A stretch of DNA of 48,015 bases from Candidatus Mediterraneibacter avicola (GCA_019115385.1 DXDR01000074.1:1-48015), one strand, 5' to 3'; positions 33,270-42,624 are shown, counted from the stretch's first letter. Notes: generated by a model not told the origin, from the sequence alone. Numbers and translations are program-made.

Positions 33270-34508
33270 TTACCCTTCATATTTCTTCAACAGCAGCGTT
33301 GCATTGTGTCCGCCAAATCCCAGAGAGTTCGTAAGGACATAATTTACATCTTTCTCAACCGGAGCTCCTACTGCATAATTCAGATCGCATTCCGGATCTA
33401 CATTTTCCGTACCCACGGTCTGGTGAATAAACCCATCCTGAATGCTCTTCACACATACGACAAATTCCACGCCGCCTGCTGCGCCCAGCAGATGTCCGAT
33501 CATGGACTTTGTGGAGTTCACCACTACATCCTTTGCCGCATCGCCCAGAGCAAGCTTAATGGCCTTTGTCTCAAACAGGTCATTGTGATGGGTACTTGTT
33601 CCATGCGCGTTGACGTAATCAATCTGCTCCGGCTCAACGCCGGCTTCCTTCATAGCCAGTTTCATCGCCATACCTGCTCCCTCGCCGTCCTCTGCCGGGG
33701 AAGTGATATGGTACGCATCGCCGGTCGCGCCGTAGCCTACAAGTTCTGCATAAATCTGCGCCCCTCTTGCCTTTGCATGTTCCAGTTCTTCCAGAACGAC
33801 GATTCCCGAGCCCTCGCCGAGCACAAATCCGTCTCTGTCTTTGTCAAACGGACGGGAAGCATGTTCCGGGTCGTTTGTTGTGGAAAGCGCTGTCAGTGCA
33901 GTAAAACCTGCAATTCCTGTAGGGCATACAGAAGCCTCTGTACCGCCTGCCACCATCACGTCCGCATCGCCATACTGAATCGCGCGGAACGCATCACCGA
34001 TACAATGTGTACCGGAAGCACAGGCTGTCACCACGTTTGTACATTTTCCCTTCAATCCAAGCTGAATGGAAATATTTCCTGCCGCCATATTGGAGATCAT
34101 CAGAGGAACCATCAGCGGGTTTACCTTATTCGGACCCTTTGTCAGGATCTTCTCATAGTTTGTCTCCACACACTGCAGGCTTCCGATACCGGAACCCACG
34201 ATCACACCGCACCGGAACGGATCTTCATTTTCCATGTTCAGTCCTGCGTCCTCAAAAGCCTCTTTCGCCGCAGCAACCGCATACTGTGAAAAAAGCTCCA
34301 TTCTCTTTGCCGCCTTGAAATCCATGCGTTCCTTAGCGACAAAACCTTTTACCTCCGCTGCGATCTGTACCTTAAACTCAGACGCATCAAACTTTGTAAT
34401 CGGTCCTATTCCGACCTTACCTTCCTTAATCCCGGCCCAGAACTCATCCACCGTATTTCCGATCGGTGTCACAGCCCCCAGCCCGGTCACTACAACTCTT
34501 CTCTTCAT
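33270..34508 (-). CDS. fabF: 3-oxoacyl-ACP synthase II FabF
   Basis: A ~412-residue condensing enzyme for chain elongation. The start MKRRVVVTGLGAVTPIGN at ATG 34508 has AAAGGA upstream; a longer frame to 34550 is unlikely. The active-site triad is Cys in VVTACASGTHCIGDA, His in YVNAHGTSTHHND, and His in STKSMIGHLLGAAGGVE. The C-terminus NSLGFGGHNATLLLKKYE is typical. It is separated from fabG by a 179-bp hairpin element. Confidence 0.96.
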   Translation of the reverse strand: MKRRVVVTGLGAVTPIGNTVDEFWAGIKEGKVGIGPITKFDASEFKVQIAAEVKGFVAKERMDFKAAKRMELFSQYAVAAAKEAFEDAGLNMENEDPFRCGVIVGSGIGSLQCVETNYEKILTKGPNKVNPLMVPLMISNMAAGNISIQLGLKGKCTNVVTACASGTHCIGDAFRAIQYGDADVMVAGGTEASVCPTGIAGFTALTALSTTNDPEHASRPFDKDRDGFVLGEGSGIVVLEELEHAKARGAQIYAELVGYGATGDAYHITSPAEDGEGAGMAMKLAMKEAGVEPEQIDYVNAHGTSTHHNDLFETKAIKLALGDAAKDVVVNSTKSMIGHLLGAAGGVEFVVCVKSIQDGFIHQTVGTENVDPECDLNYAVGAPVEKDVNYVLTNSLGFGGHNATLLLKKYEG

Positions 34509-34638
34509 AAAACAAATCCTTTCCAAAGCCGGTTTTTCACCGTGCTTCATCCATCATTCCTGTCAGCTTCTGTCGCGAAAATCCTCTACCAGAACCAGCT
34601 TTCCTGTCTTTATCCCAATTGCATTCTTTTCCTGAAGA

Positions 34639-34817
34639 TTCAGTTTTCTGCACAATCCGGCAGGATACTGCCTGTGTCGTTACTAAGGGCCGTTAAAAGA
34701 ACGCCGGCACTTAGGCCGCGTCCAGTGCGTCCTTAGTACCGCTGCGTTCTTTTCCGAGCGAAAGCGTGTCCGCAGAAATGATACAGGCAGCAGTCCGCGG
34801 ATATGCAGAAAACTGAA
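34639..34817. repeat. 179-bp long hairpin element between fabF and fabG
   Basis: The ends TTCAGTTTTCTGCA (34639-34652) and TGCAGAAAACTGAA (34804-34817) are perfect inverse complements, with nested arms ACTGCCTGT/ACAGGCAG and TACTAAGG/CCTTAGTA inside. The right end abuts the fabG stop codon. The whole gap is a palindrome, resembling a MITE or large intergenic repeat transcribed within the operon. Confidence 0.8.
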
Positions 34818-34818
34818 C

Positions 34819-35559
34819 TTACATAGCCATTCCGCCGTCTACGTTAATTACCTGTCCGGTGATATACCGTGCTCCTTCAGACGCCAGAAATGCCACTGTA
34901 TTTGCAATATCCTCTGTCTCTCCGAATTTTCCAAGGGGAATCTGAGCAACCGCTCCTTCCTTCACCTTATCGGAAAGCACCTCTGTCATCTCTGTGTTAA
35001 TAAATCCCGGAGCAATGGCATTTACTGTAATGCCGCGGGAAGCAAGTTCTCTTGCCGCAGACTTGGTCAGTCCGATCACACCGGCTTTTGATGCAGAATA
35101 ATTTGCCTGTCCTGCATTTCCAAGGACGCCGGATACAGAGGACATGTTAATGATCCTTCCGCCTCTCTGCTTGATCATCTGGCGAGCCACAAAACGGATA
35201 CAGTTAAATGTTCCCTTCAGGTTTGTATCCAGAACCGCATCGTAATCCTCTTCGGACATCTTCATCAGCAAGCCGTCTCTTGTAATTCCCGCGTTATTTA
35301 CCAGGATATCCACACTTCCAAGTTCGGAAACAATCTCTTTGAACATTTCCTCACAGGCTTTGTAATCAGATACATTGCACTGTTTAATCTCAGCTTTTCC
35401 GCCTGCATTCTCAATCTCGGCCTTTACCTCTTCCGCCCGCTCTCTGGAGCCGTTATAGTTGATCACAACGGTTGCTCCTTCAGAGGCAAGCCGGATTGCG
35501 ACCGCTCTTCCGATTCCTCTGGAAGCGCCTGTCACAACAGCAACTTTTCCATTTAACAT
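34819..35559 (-). CDS. fabG: 3-oxoacyl-ACP reductase FabG
   Basis: A 246-residue short-chain dehydrogenase. The NADPH loop is [13 protein letters not shown], the structural motif [11 protein letters not shown], and the catalytic Ser-Tyr-Lys is in NMSSVSG and [14 protein letters not shown]. It reduces 3-ketoacyl-ACP. It overlaps fabD by 7 nt. Confidence 0.96.
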   Translation of the reverse strand: MLNGKVAVVTGASRGIGRAVAIRLASEGATVVINYNGSRERAEEVKAEIENAGGKAEIKQCNVSDYKACEEMFKEIVSELGSVDILVNNAGITRDGLLMKMSEEDYDAVLDTNLKGTFNCIRFVARQMIKQRGGRIINMSSVSGVLGNAGQANYSASKAGVIGLTKSAARELASRGITVNAIAPGFINTEMTEVLSDKVKEGAVAQIPLGKFGETEDIANTVAFLASEGARYITGQVINVDGGMAM

Positions 35560-36473
35560 AATTCATTTACCACCTTATCTACATCTTCCCATGTGCCGAT
35601 ATTATAGACTTTCACATCGCGGCTGATCTTGCGCATAAATCCGGCCAGTGTTCTGCCCGGCCCGATTTCCACAAATGTATCGACGCCTGCAGCGATCATA
35701 TTTTCCACACTCTGCTGCCATCTGACGGAAGATGCCACCTGCTTTGCAAGCAGCGCCTTTGTCTGACTGATATCCGACACATATTCCGCCGTCACATTTG
35801 TCACATACGGAATCTGAAGCGGGGACAGTTCCACATTTTCCAGGACTTTTCCCAGCTCTTCCCCGGCCTCTGTCAGCATGGGAGAATGGAACGGTCCGCT
35901 TACATTGAGCGGCATAACTCTTTTTGCTCCTGCCTCTTTGAGAGCCTGGGAAGCCTTCTCCACACTCTCCTTCCATCCGGTAATAACGATCTGTCCCGGA
36001 CAGTTGTAATTGGCGATTGTCACACCGTCAATCTCGTTTACAACCTTCTCTATAGCGTCGCCTGTCATTCCCAGAACCGCTGCCATGCTTCCTTTTCCGC
36101 CAGGGACGGCATTCTGCATCAAAATACCGCGTTTTCTTACTGTTGTAATCGCGTCTTCTGTGCTCATTCCGCCTGCGGAAGCAATGGCGCAGTACTCGCC
36201 CAGGCTTAATCCTGCGGTAACGTCTGGATTCAGTCCTCTCTCCCTTATCACATGCTCCATAGCCATGCACACGGTTACCAGTGCGGCCTGCGTGTATTCT
36301 GTCTGATCCAGCTTATCATTTTCCTCAAAGCATAATGCTTTCATATCTATTCCCAGCAGTTCGGTGGCTTTGTCGACCACCTGTGCTGCTGTTTCACTCT
36401 GTTCATAAAAATCTTTGCCCATCCCGGCTTTCTGAGCTCCCTGGCCCGGAAACATAAATGCGATCTTACTCAT
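35553..36473 (-). CDS. fabD: Malonyl-CoA:ACP transacylase FabD
   Basis: A 306-residue acyltransferase. [13 protein letters not shown] is the N-terminal motif, and the nucleophile Ser is in [10 protein letters not shown] (GLSLGE). The catalytic His is in [15 protein letters not shown]. It loads malonate on ACP. It overlaps fabK by 8 nt and fabG by 7 nt, so expression is tightly coupled. Confidence 0.96.
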   Translation of the reverse strand: MSKIAFMFPGQGAQKAGMGKDFYEQSETAAQVVDKATELLGIDMKALCFEENDKLDQTEYTQAALVTVCMAMEHVIRERGLNPDVTAGLSLGEYCAIASAGGMSTEDAITTVRKRGILMQNAVPGGKGSMAAVLGMTGDAIEKVVNEIDGVTIANYNCPGQIVITGWKESVEKASQALKEAGAKRVMPLNVSGPFHSPMLTEAGEELGKVLENVELSPLQIPYVTNVTAEYVSDISQTKALLAKQVASSVRWQQSVENMIAAGVDTFVEIGPGRTLAGFMRKISRDVKVYNIGTWEDVDKVVNELC

Positions 36474-37404
36474 AAAATCCTTTTCCTCCGATCAGGTCGT
36501 CTGTCTCTTTCACCAGTTTCTGGATCAGATCATGACATGACATTTTTTCTTTTACCATACCTGCGATCTGGCCTGCCATCACGCTTCCGGTCTTCACATC
36601 ACCGTCCACAACAGCTCTTCTCAAACCGCCCAGAGTCAGGTGTTCCAGCTCCTCAAAAGAAGCTCCTTCCTGCTCTTTCTGCAGATACTCTTTTGTCATC
36701 TGGTTTCTCAGGGCTCTTACCGGATGTCCGGTAGATCTTCCCGTAACTCTGGAATCAATGTCTCTCGCCTTGATGATCATATCTTTATAATTTTCATGAA
36801 CCTGAGATTCATTCGTAACCACAAAGTGAGTTCCCAGCTGTACCCCCTGTGCGCCGAGCATAAATGCCGCCGCAATTCCTCGTCCGTCGGCAATACCGCC
36901 GGCAGCGATCACCGGAACGCTCACCGCATCTACAACCTGTGGTACAAGCACCATAGTTGTATTTTCACCGATGTGTCCGCCTGCCTCTGTCCCTTCAGCT
37001 ACAAGCGCGTCTGCACCGCATCTTTCCATACGCTTTGCCAGCGCTACGGATGCAACGACCGGAATCACTTTGACACCGGCTTCTTTCCACATCTTCATGT
37101 ATTTCTCCGGGGAGCCCGCACCTGTCGTGACAACTTTGACGTCCTCCTCCACGATCACTTTCGCCACATCGTCCGCATAAGGACTCATCAGCATGATATT
37201 CACACCAAATGGCTTGTCCGTGATCTTCTTCGCTTCTCTGATCTGGTCACGCACCCAGTCAGCCGGCGCGCTGGCTGCACCAATCAGCCCGAGGCCGCCG
37301 GCTTCGGATACGGCGGCTGCAAGATGATATTCAGCAACCCATGCCATTCCTCCCTGAATAATCGGATATTCAATTCCTAATAGTTCGGTTACCTTTGTCT
37401 TCAT
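36466..37404 (-). CDS. fabK: Enoyl-ACP reductase FabK (FMN-dependent)
   Basis: A 312-residue FMN TIM-barrel enzyme: YPIIQGGMAWVAEYHLAAAVSEAGGLGLIGAAS, the AEGTEAGGHIGE active-site loop, and VIAAGGIADGRGIAAAFMLGAQGVQLGT at the flavin phosphate. It performs the last reduction of the elongation cycle using NAD(P)H. The operon contains no FabI. This copy, between acpP and fabD, is the canonical one; a longer relative is at 27918-28970. Confidence 0.93.
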   Translation of the reverse strand: MKTKVTELLGIEYPIIQGGMAWVAEYHLAAAVSEAGGLGLIGAASAPADWVRDQIREAKKITDKPFGVNIMLMSPYADDVAKVIVEEDVKVVTTGAGSPEKYMKMWKEAGVKVIPVVASVALAKRMERCGADALVAEGTEAGGHIGENTTMVLVPQVVDAVSVPVIAAGGIADGRGIAAAFMLGAQGVQLGTHFVVTNESQVHENYKDMIIKARDIDSRVTGRSTGHPVRALRNQMTKEYLQKEQEGASFEELEHLTLGGLRRAVVDGDVKTGSVMAGQIAGMVKEKMSCHDLIQKLVKETDDLIGGKGFYE

Positions 37405-37473
37405 ACTAACAACCTTTCTTTCTTAAAAATAAATGAAATCTTTACCTGTATGTTTCTTATTCAGTAATAGAAA

Positions 37474-37698
37474 TTATTTGTGTGCTTCCAGATATTTTAC
37501 AACGTCGCCGATCGTGTTGATCTGTTCCAGATCCTCGGACGGGATCTCTACCTCAAACTCTTCCTCAAATGCCATTACCATTTCAAATAAATCCAGGGAA
37601 TCTGCACCCAGATCATCTTTGAAGGATGTCTCCTCTGTCAGCTCTGCTGCGTCTGCGTTTAATGATTCTGCTACGATTTCTTTGATTTTCTCTAACAT
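37474..37698 (-). CDS. acpP: Acyl carrier protein
   Basis: A 74-residue acidic four-helix protein. [14 protein letters not shown] opens it and [20 protein letters not shown] carries the Ser (residue ~36) that receives 4'-phosphopantetheine. ATG 37698 has AAAGGA upstream. It is the acyl carrier for all enzymes of this operon. The gap before it (37699-37799) has small hairpins (CTCCGC-CAT-GCGGAG; CCGGC-TCT-GCCGG) between fabH and acpP. Confidence 0.96.
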   Translation of the reverse strand: MLEKIKEIVAESLNADAAELTEETSFKDDLGADSLDLFEMVMAFEEEFEVEIPSEDLEQINTIGDVVKYLEAHK

Positions 37699-37799
37699 GG
37701 TTTCTTTTCCTTTCTTAATTGAAAATATTTCCCCTTCATGGGATATTATATCGCTCCGCCATGCGGAGAGAATGTATTGTAATCCGGCTCTGCCGGAGA

Positions 37800-38771
37800 T
37801 TACCACTCAAACAGGCTTGCCGCCCAGGTAAGCCCTGCACCGAATCCTGCCATCATGATCTTCTGACCTTTTCGGAACATCCCTTTTCGGTTCATCTCAT
37901 CAATGAGGATCGGCACAGTCGCCGCGGATGTATTTGCATACTCCTCGAGGTTCATCGGGAATTTCGAGATATCTGTCTTCAGTCTCTTTGCAACTGCCTC
38001 GATGATCCTGCGGTTTGCCTGATGCAGAACAAAATAGTCGATCTCGTCAAGCGAACATCCCGCCTCTTCCAGAACTTCCTCTATGATCTCCGGGACTTTG
38101 CGGACGGCGAACTTAAATACGCCCTGTCCGTCCATGTGAATAAAGGACTCTTTCACAGCCCCTTCTTCCAGTTCCTTCTCCCAGCCTTTGCGGTGTCTGC
38201 TCAGGCCTGTCAGCGCCGGTCCCTTTACGCCGTCCGAGTGGGCTGCCATGTACACCGGATCCCCCTCTTCGGCACGTAATAACACTGCTCCTGCTCCGTC
38301 GCCGAACAGGATACATGTGCTCCTGTCTGTCCAGTCGATCATGTTGCTCATGCTGTCGGCCCCGATCACCATGACTGTCCTGCAGAATCCCGCGCTTATA
38401 TACGCCTGTGCAGTGTTATAGGCGAGCACGAATCCTGTACATGCCGCATTTAGATCATATCCGACCGCATGTGATGCACCGATCATCTTCTGAACCTCAC
38501 ACGCGGCGCAGGGGAAGACTATCTCAGATGATGACGTTGCCACCAGGATCATATCAATCTCTTCCGGATCGATCCCGCTCTGTTCCACGGCACGGAGAGC
38601 CGCCTGCCCTGCCATGCAGGAGGTTGTCTCTTCCTCAATGATATGCCGCTTACCGATGCCGGTTCTCTCTCGTATCCAGGCGTCGTTCGTGTCCACGATT
38701 TTTGACATATCATCGTTGTCCATCACCCGCGCCGGAACGTAAGAGCCGGTTCCACATATTTTTCCAACCAT
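37800..38771 (-). CDS. fabH: 3-oxoacyl-ACP synthase III FabH
   Basis: A 323-residue initiating condensing enzyme. The catalytic Cys is in [13 protein letters not shown] (~residue 112), His in [12 protein letters not shown], and Asn in [12 protein letters not shown]. It condenses acetyl-CoA (or branched primers) with malonyl-ACP. It is first in the operon; 5' of it is a ~200-nt leader that contains one copy of a 164-bp repeat and the FabT-controlled promoter. Confidence 0.96.
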   Translation of the reverse strand: MVGKICGTGSYVPARVMDNDDMSKIVDTNDAWIRERTGIGKRHIIEEETTSCMAGQAALRAVEQSGIDPEEIDMILVATSSSEIVFPCAACEVQKMIGASHAVGYDLNAACTGFVLAYNTAQAYISAGFCRTVMVIGADSMSNMIDWTDRSTCILFGDGAGAVLLRAEEGDPVYMAAHSDGVKGPALTGLSRHRKGWEKELEEGAVKESFIHMDGQGVFKFAVRKVPEIIEEVLEEAGCSLDEIDYFVLHQANRRIIEAVAKRLKTDISKFPMNLEEYANTSAATVPILIDEMNRKGMFRKGQKIMMAGFGAGLTWAASLFEW

Positions 38772-38796
38772 TTCTATTCTCCAAATCTCTCAGATT

Positions 38797-38960
38797 GTGA
38801 CAGTTCAGCCTGCACCATTCGTAAAGCCGCACTTCACGCTTATTGCGGCTGACGCCGCTGTTTTACTCATTGACAGGCGCTCATCTCATCTGATCATCAG
38901 TCGCCGGATTCTTATGCAAGCATAAATCCGTCTTCTGATGTCAGATGGCTGAACTATTAC
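38797..38960. repeat. 164-bp repeat, left copy, in the fab operon leader
   Basis: The element begins GTGACAGTTCAGCC and ends GGCTGAACTATTAC, itself an imperfect palindrome, and is ~80% identical to the reverse complement of 39057-39220. Internal GCATAA-type stems are shared. It lies between the fab promoter and fabH, so it is transcribed. Confidence 0.85.
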
Positions 38961-38982
38961 ATAAAATTACTTTGAGTCTTAA

Positions 38983-39026
38983 ATACTTTGACTTTCAAAG
39001 TATATCACACTAAAACCATTTGTCAA
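38983..39026 (-). promoter_or_regulatory. fab operon promoter with FabT-type operator
   Basis: On the minus strand TTGACA (39021-39026), 16 nt, TATACT (38999-39004). The perfect palindrome ATACTTTGA-N3-TCAAAGTAT (38983-39003) overlaps the -10 and matches the TTTGA...TCAAA core of FabT boxes. A half-site TTTGAGTC lies at 38971-38978. Binding here would block RNA polymerase. Confidence 0.85.
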
Positions 39027-39056
39027 TATACATTTGTAATAAATATGTAACATTTG

Positions 39057-39220
39057 GTAACAGTTCAGCCATCTGACGCCAGTTGTCAGATTTATGCTTG
39101 CATAAGAATCCGGCAACTGGCAGTCAGATGTGCTGAGCGCCTGTATATGAGCAAAGAAGCGGCGTAGCCGCAGTTAGCACGCGAGTGCGGCTTTGCGAAT
39201 GGCGCGGGCTGAACTGTTAC
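39057..39220. repeat. 164-bp repeat, right copy
   Basis: It runs GTAACAGTTCAGCC to GGCTGAACTGTTAC, nearly perfect at its ends, and is the inverted relative of 38797-38960. An internal nested stem includes TTATGC-AA-GCATAA and CAACTGGC/GCCAGTTG. It also lies just past the chromate transporter operon, where it may act as a terminator. Confidence 0.85.
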
Positions 39221-39254
39221 CATTTAACACTGAAGCCAAACATGCGGCACATGC

Positions 39255-39818
39255 CTACAACGACAGAACGGATACCCCCGCTTTCACCACCCCCGCAAGC
39301 ACCATGACAAGGATCGGGTTCATCCTGAATTTCCGAAGCAGCACAACACACAGCACAAATATCGCAGCCAATATCCAGTTGGTCCCCGCAAGCGAGATCA
39401 GCTCCGCGCTTCCCCAGAGCGCTGTAATAAGTACGGAAATCCCTGCAGATGCGATCATCGCCACCACCGCCGGGCGCAGGGAATTCAGGATTCCCTGAAG
39501 CATATGCATTCCCCGGTATTTCATGTACAGCTTCGCGATCATCAGGACGATAATGCAGGACGGCAGGATACATCCCGCCGTTGACACCAGAGCTCCCGGT
39601 ATCCCGGCGATCTTAATTCCCACGAAAGTAGCCGAATTTATCGCGATCGGTCCCGGCGTCATCTGAGAGATCGTGATCAGATCCGTAAATTCTGCCATGC
39701 TCAGCCAGTTATGCATAGAAACGACCTGTTCCTGAATCAGAGGCATTGCCGCATATCCGCCGCCGAAGCTGAACAGCCCGATCTTCAAAAATCCCCAAAA
39801 AAGTTCCAGGTAGATCAT
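39255..39818 (-). CDS. Chromate transporter family protein, C-terminal-half subunit
   Basis: A 187-residue membrane protein of the CHR family (short form). LFWGFLKIGLFSFGGGYAAMPLIQEQVV is the diagnostic GGGY motif and TPGPIAINSATFVGIKIAG the second. Short CHR proteins work as pairs equivalent to the two halves of ChrA. The substrate may be chromate, sulfate or another oxyanion; a gut anaerobe's natural substrate is unclear. It overlaps its partner by 4 nt. Confidence 0.88.
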   Translation of the reverse strand: MIYLELFWGFLKIGLFSFGGGYAAMPLIQEQVVSMHNWLSMAEFTDLITISQMTPGPIAINSATFVGIKIAGIPGALVSTAGCILPSCIIVLMIAKLYMKYRGMHMLQGILNSLRPAVVAMIASAGISVLITALWGSAELISLAGTNWILAAIFVLCVVLLRKFRMNPILVMVLAGVVKAGVSVLSL

Positions 39819-40381
39819 CTCTTATTTCTCCTCTCATTTATCAGGGTCCGCACAACACCGATCAGCAGACATGCGATCACAATGCAGACAACGTTAACAT
39901 CAAAGATGCAAGATGCGGCAAATGCTCCAAGCATGATAAGGACAGAACCGGTATTTTTACTCCGTACGATCCCCTCCCCCATATCGAACACAACCGATGC
40001 AATAACCGCTCCCACGCCCGCCTGCATCCCTTCGAGAAGCTGCGCAATTATATAGTTCTCCCGAAATGCATTGTAGAACAGCGAAATCAGTGCGATGATA
40101 AGAAATGGTGGTATGATCGTTCCCGCGATTGAAACGAACGCACCTGTCACTCCTGCCAGTTTATATCCCACGACGATCGCACCGTTAACTGCGATCGCAC
40201 CGGGAGACGACTGTGCGATCGCCACCAGATCAAGCATTTCATCCTCCTCGATCCAGTGATATTCGTCCACAAATTTTTTCTTCATAAGCGTCACGATCAC
40301 ATAGCCGCCGCCAAATGTAAATGCACTTAGATACAAAGTAGACAGAAACAGTTTTGATAAAACCTTTTTTTTATTCTTCAT
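39815..40381 (-). CDS. Chromate transporter family protein, N-terminal-half subunit
   Basis: A 188-residue CHR-family short protein: LFLSTLYLSAFTFGGGYVIVTLMKKKFVDEYHWIEEDEMLDLVAIAQSSPGAIAVNGAIVVGYK. FGGGY and SPGAIAVN repeat the partner's motifs. It is first of the pair, with a promoter at 40422-40450 facing a divergent LysR gene. Confidence 0.88.
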   Translation of the reverse strand: MKNKKKVLSKLFLSTLYLSAFTFGGGYVIVTLMKKKFVDEYHWIEEDEMLDLVAIAQSSPGAIAVNGAIVVGYKLAGVTGAFVSIAGTIIPPFLIIALISLFYNAFRENYIIAQLLEGMQAGVGAVIASVVFDMGEGIVRSKNTGSVLIMLGAFAASCIFDVNVVCIVIACLLIGVVRTLINERRNKR

Positions 40382-40421
40382 GTTCTCTCCTTATCCAGCT
40401 GATCAGATTTCTCCGTTCCTA

Positions 40422-40465
40422 AGTATATCCGCACTTGATTCATATGTAAAATAGTATTATTCTAT
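40422..40465 (-). promoter_or_regulatory. Chromate transporter promoter with LysR-like site
   Basis: TTTACA (40445-40450), 17 nt, TATACT (40422-40427) on the minus strand. ATAG-N7-CTAT (40451-40465), a T-N11-A-type dyad, sits right upstream of the -35, between the divergent genes. Confidence 0.6.
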
Positions 40466-40504
40466 AAAATATATAATATTTTTCTTATAAGTGAGGGTTC
40501 CGAT

Positions 40505-41389
40505 ATGACACTCCGGCATATGAGGATATTTATAGCAGTTTTCCAGAAAAACAGTATCACAAAAGCAGCGCAGGAATTACATCTGGCTCAGCCGTCTGTC
40601 AGTCTCGCCATCCGGGAACTGGAAGATTATTACGGCATCCGCCTTTTCGACCGGATCGGCAGACATATTGCCGCTACTGAATGCGGCGGCGAATTCTACG
40701 AATATGCGGTTCACATAGTTTCGCTCTATGATGAAATGGAGAAAAAGATGCGCAACTGGGATGTCTTCGGCACGCTCCGTGTAGGTGCAAGCATCACGAT
40801 CGGTACTCATATTCTCCCGATCCTGATCCGTAACTACCAGAAGAGTTTTCCTGCGCTCACAGTCGAGGCCAAGGTAAACAAGTCATCTTCTGTAGAAGAG
40901 GCTCTCATACACAGCGAGATAGATCTCGGGCTGATCGAGACACAGCCGTCACATCCCGATCTGCGCGCTGTACCGTTTATGAAGGACAGCATGTGTGCCA
41001 TCGTACCGCCATGCCATCCCCTTACCACTGAAAAAGCTGTATCTCTCGCAGAGCTGGCGCACTTCCCTTTTCTTATGAGAGAGAAAGGCAGCGCAGGACG
41101 CGAACTGCTTGACGCCGCATTCTCCCTGCAGCAGATCACAGTCTCCCCCAGATGGGAGAGCACGAGCACGCAGGCGCTTGTAAAAGCTGTTGCTGAAGGC
41201 CTTGGTGTGTCAGTCCTTCCATATCTCCTCGTGAAGAAAGATATCGGGGAAGGCACCGTGCAGCAGATTCCTCTCGAACAGCCAATCCGCAGAGATCTGA
41301 ATATCATTTATCACAAGAGCAAATTCCTGACGGATAATATGAAATCATTTATAGAACTTTGCAAAAAATACGGGAAGTCTGTTGGTTAG
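40505..41389 (+). CDS. LysR-family regulator, divergent to the chromate-type transporter
   Basis: A 294-residue LysR-type regulator. MTLRHMRIFIAVFQKNSITKAAQELHLAQPSVSLAIRELEDYYGIRLFDR is the winged helix-turn-helix; residues ~90-290 are the effector-binding domain. Divergent orientation from the CHR pair across a 123-bp intergenic region with a LysR dyad suggests it controls the pair and itself. Its TAG stop lies within the terminator hairpin. GAGGGTT precedes the ATG. Confidence 0.9.
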   Translation: MTLRHMRIFIAVFQKNSITKAAQELHLAQPSVSLAIRELEDYYGIRLFDRIGRHIAATECGGEFYEYAVHIVSLYDEMEKKMRNWDVFGTLRVGASITIGTHILPILIRNYQKSFPALTVEAKVNKSSSVEEALIHSEIDLGLIETQPSHPDLRAVPFMKDSMCAIVPPCHPLTTEKAVSLAELAHFPFLMREKGSAGRELLDAAFSLQQITVSPRWESTSTQALVKAVAEGLGVSVLPYLLVKKDIGEGTVQQIPLEQPIRRDLNIIYHKSKFLTDNMKSFIELCKKYGKSVG

Positions 41390-41398
41390 ACTTCCCGT
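41370..41398. terminator. Bidirectional terminator between lysR and the HAD gene
   Basis: ACGGGAAGTCT and AGACTTCCCGT form an 11-bp stem. T-rich tails follow on both strands (TTTTG on plus, ATTTTTT on minus). The 5' arm is inside the LysR coding sequence and the stop codon falls at the loop edge. Confidence 0.85.
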
Positions 41399-41410
41399 TT
41401 TGCAAATCTT

Positions 41411-42124
41411 CTATATTGTTTCAATAAATTTCAGCAGTTCATCAAGTGTTCCCATATACTCTGCATCGATCGGCAGATTCTTTTTATTCTCCATCGTGTC
41501 TGTCACCAGATATGTCTTTACTCCGAGCGACCTGATTGAAAGATCTTCTGCCACATCGTTGCCCACCATCAGGCACTCTGAGGGATCCAGACTGAACTCT
41601 TCCAGAATCCCCCGGAAGTATTCCGGATTTGGCTTACAGTATGTACACGTCTCATAAGTCGTGATCACTTTGAAATCCTCTGCGTCAAGCCCTGCCCAAC
41701 GGATGCGGTTCATAGTTGCACACCGCGGGAATACCGGATTAGTTGCAAGATATGTCTCAAATCCTCTCTCTTTTGCTCTCTTTACGATCTGATTCGACAC
41801 AGGATTCGGCTTTGTAGTGCATATCGCCTGATTGAACTCATCCGCGTAAAAATTCAGAGCGATCTTCTCAGATTCCTCTGTCGAGATCGGAAGTTCCGGC
41901 TCTATATAGCTCCAGAAAGCCTCCCGGTTTGTGCAGCTCCCGTCATTCTTCACCATCGCTTCGTATCCGGCCCATACTGCGCCGATAAATTTTTTCGGAT
42001 CAAGCGATACCCCTGCATTCATATACGATTTTGCCAGAAGGGGCATATAGAATTTCACAAATTCATCCTGCACCATAGGCAGCAGCGTACCGTCCAGATC
42101 AAATAAAATATGCTTTATACTCAT
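41411..42124 (-). CDS. HAD-superfamily hydrolase
   Basis: A 237-residue haloacid-dehalogenase-like phosphatase. Motif I is LFDLDGTLLPM (nucleophile Asp), motif II Thr is in YLATNPVFPR, and motif IV is GNDVAEDLSIRSLG. The cap has YADEFNQAIC. Likely a phosphoglycolate- or nucleotide-type phosphatase, but the substrate is not inferable. It lies 10 nt after the BFD-like gene in one transcript. Confidence 0.88.
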   Translation of the reverse strand: MSIKHILFDLDGTLLPMVQDEFVKFYMPLLAKSYMNAGVSLDPKKFIGAVWAGYEAMVKNDGSCTNREAFWSYIEPELPISTEESEKIALNFYADEFNQAICTTKPNPVSNQIVKRAKERGFETYLATNPVFPRCATMNRIRWAGLDAEDFKVITTYETCTYCKPNPEYFRGILEEFSLDPSECLMVGNDVAEDLSIRSLGVKTYLVTDTMENKKNLPIDAEYMGTLDELLKFIETI

Positions 42125-42134
42125 ATCTGCACGA

Positions 42135-42329
42135 TTATCCCATCATAATTTCTGAGATAGCATCCATGATCTTGTCATGACATCCGCCGCATCCCGTAGA
42201 ACAGTGTGTAATTTTCTGAACCTCATCAAACGCCGAAAGAACATCGTCAAATTTTTCCATCTGATGCAGAGCATTCTCTACATCTGCATAGGATACCTGC
42301 TTGCAGTTACAAATCATTCCTGTACTCAT
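42135..42329 (-). CDS. BFD-like [2Fe-2S]-binding protein
   Basis: A 64-residue protein with four Cys: MICNCKQVSYADVENAL and HCSTGCGGCHDKI. The C-x-C ... C-x(2-5)-C-x2-C pattern is that of bacterioferritin-associated ferredoxin domains (Fer2_BFD). Free-standing copies are common in Clostridia and probably shuttle electrons or Fe-S clusters. It is first of a two-gene operon with the HAD hydrolase. Confidence 0.85.
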   Translation of the reverse strand: MSTGMICNCKQVSYADVENALHQMEKFDDVLSAFDEVQKITHCSTGCGGCHDKIMDAISEIMMG

Positions 42330-42404
42330 TATTTTTTCTCCTTCCTCTTCATCAGTTTATCGGATAAAATTATTACCGAATCCCAATACTTTTCGTCCGT
42401 TTTC

Positions 42405-42433
42405 ATTATATAGTTTTGTCCCTGTAATGTCCA
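42405..42433 (-). promoter_or_regulatory. Promoter of the BFD-like/HAD operon
   Basis: TGGACA (42428-42433), 17 nt, TATAAT (42405-42410) on the minus strand, 75 nt upstream of the start. The rest of 42330-42624 holds this promoter and the next terminator. Confidence 0.75.
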
Positions 42434-42478
42434 GAGCGTATTTAACGCTTTATGTCTATAATGATCCCCACAGGAAAA

Positions 42479-42505
42479 GAAGCCAGTTCCTGCTGAACTG
42501 ACTTC
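42479..42505 (-). terminator. Terminator of the surface-protein gene
   Basis: GAAGTCAGTTC-AGCAG-GAACTGGCTTC on the minus strand, an 11-bp stem with one G-U or mismatch, followed by TTTTCC. Confidence 0.7.
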
Positions 42506-42624
42506 CTTCCACCTCATTACATTTTATTCTGCGCTCTATGTAGCGACTTCATAGTTAAAGGGATTCTTTGGCCCCCACTCCGGATCTGGGTCCGATCAAT
42601 TCTCTCTTTCGCGCCATTCGCGTA

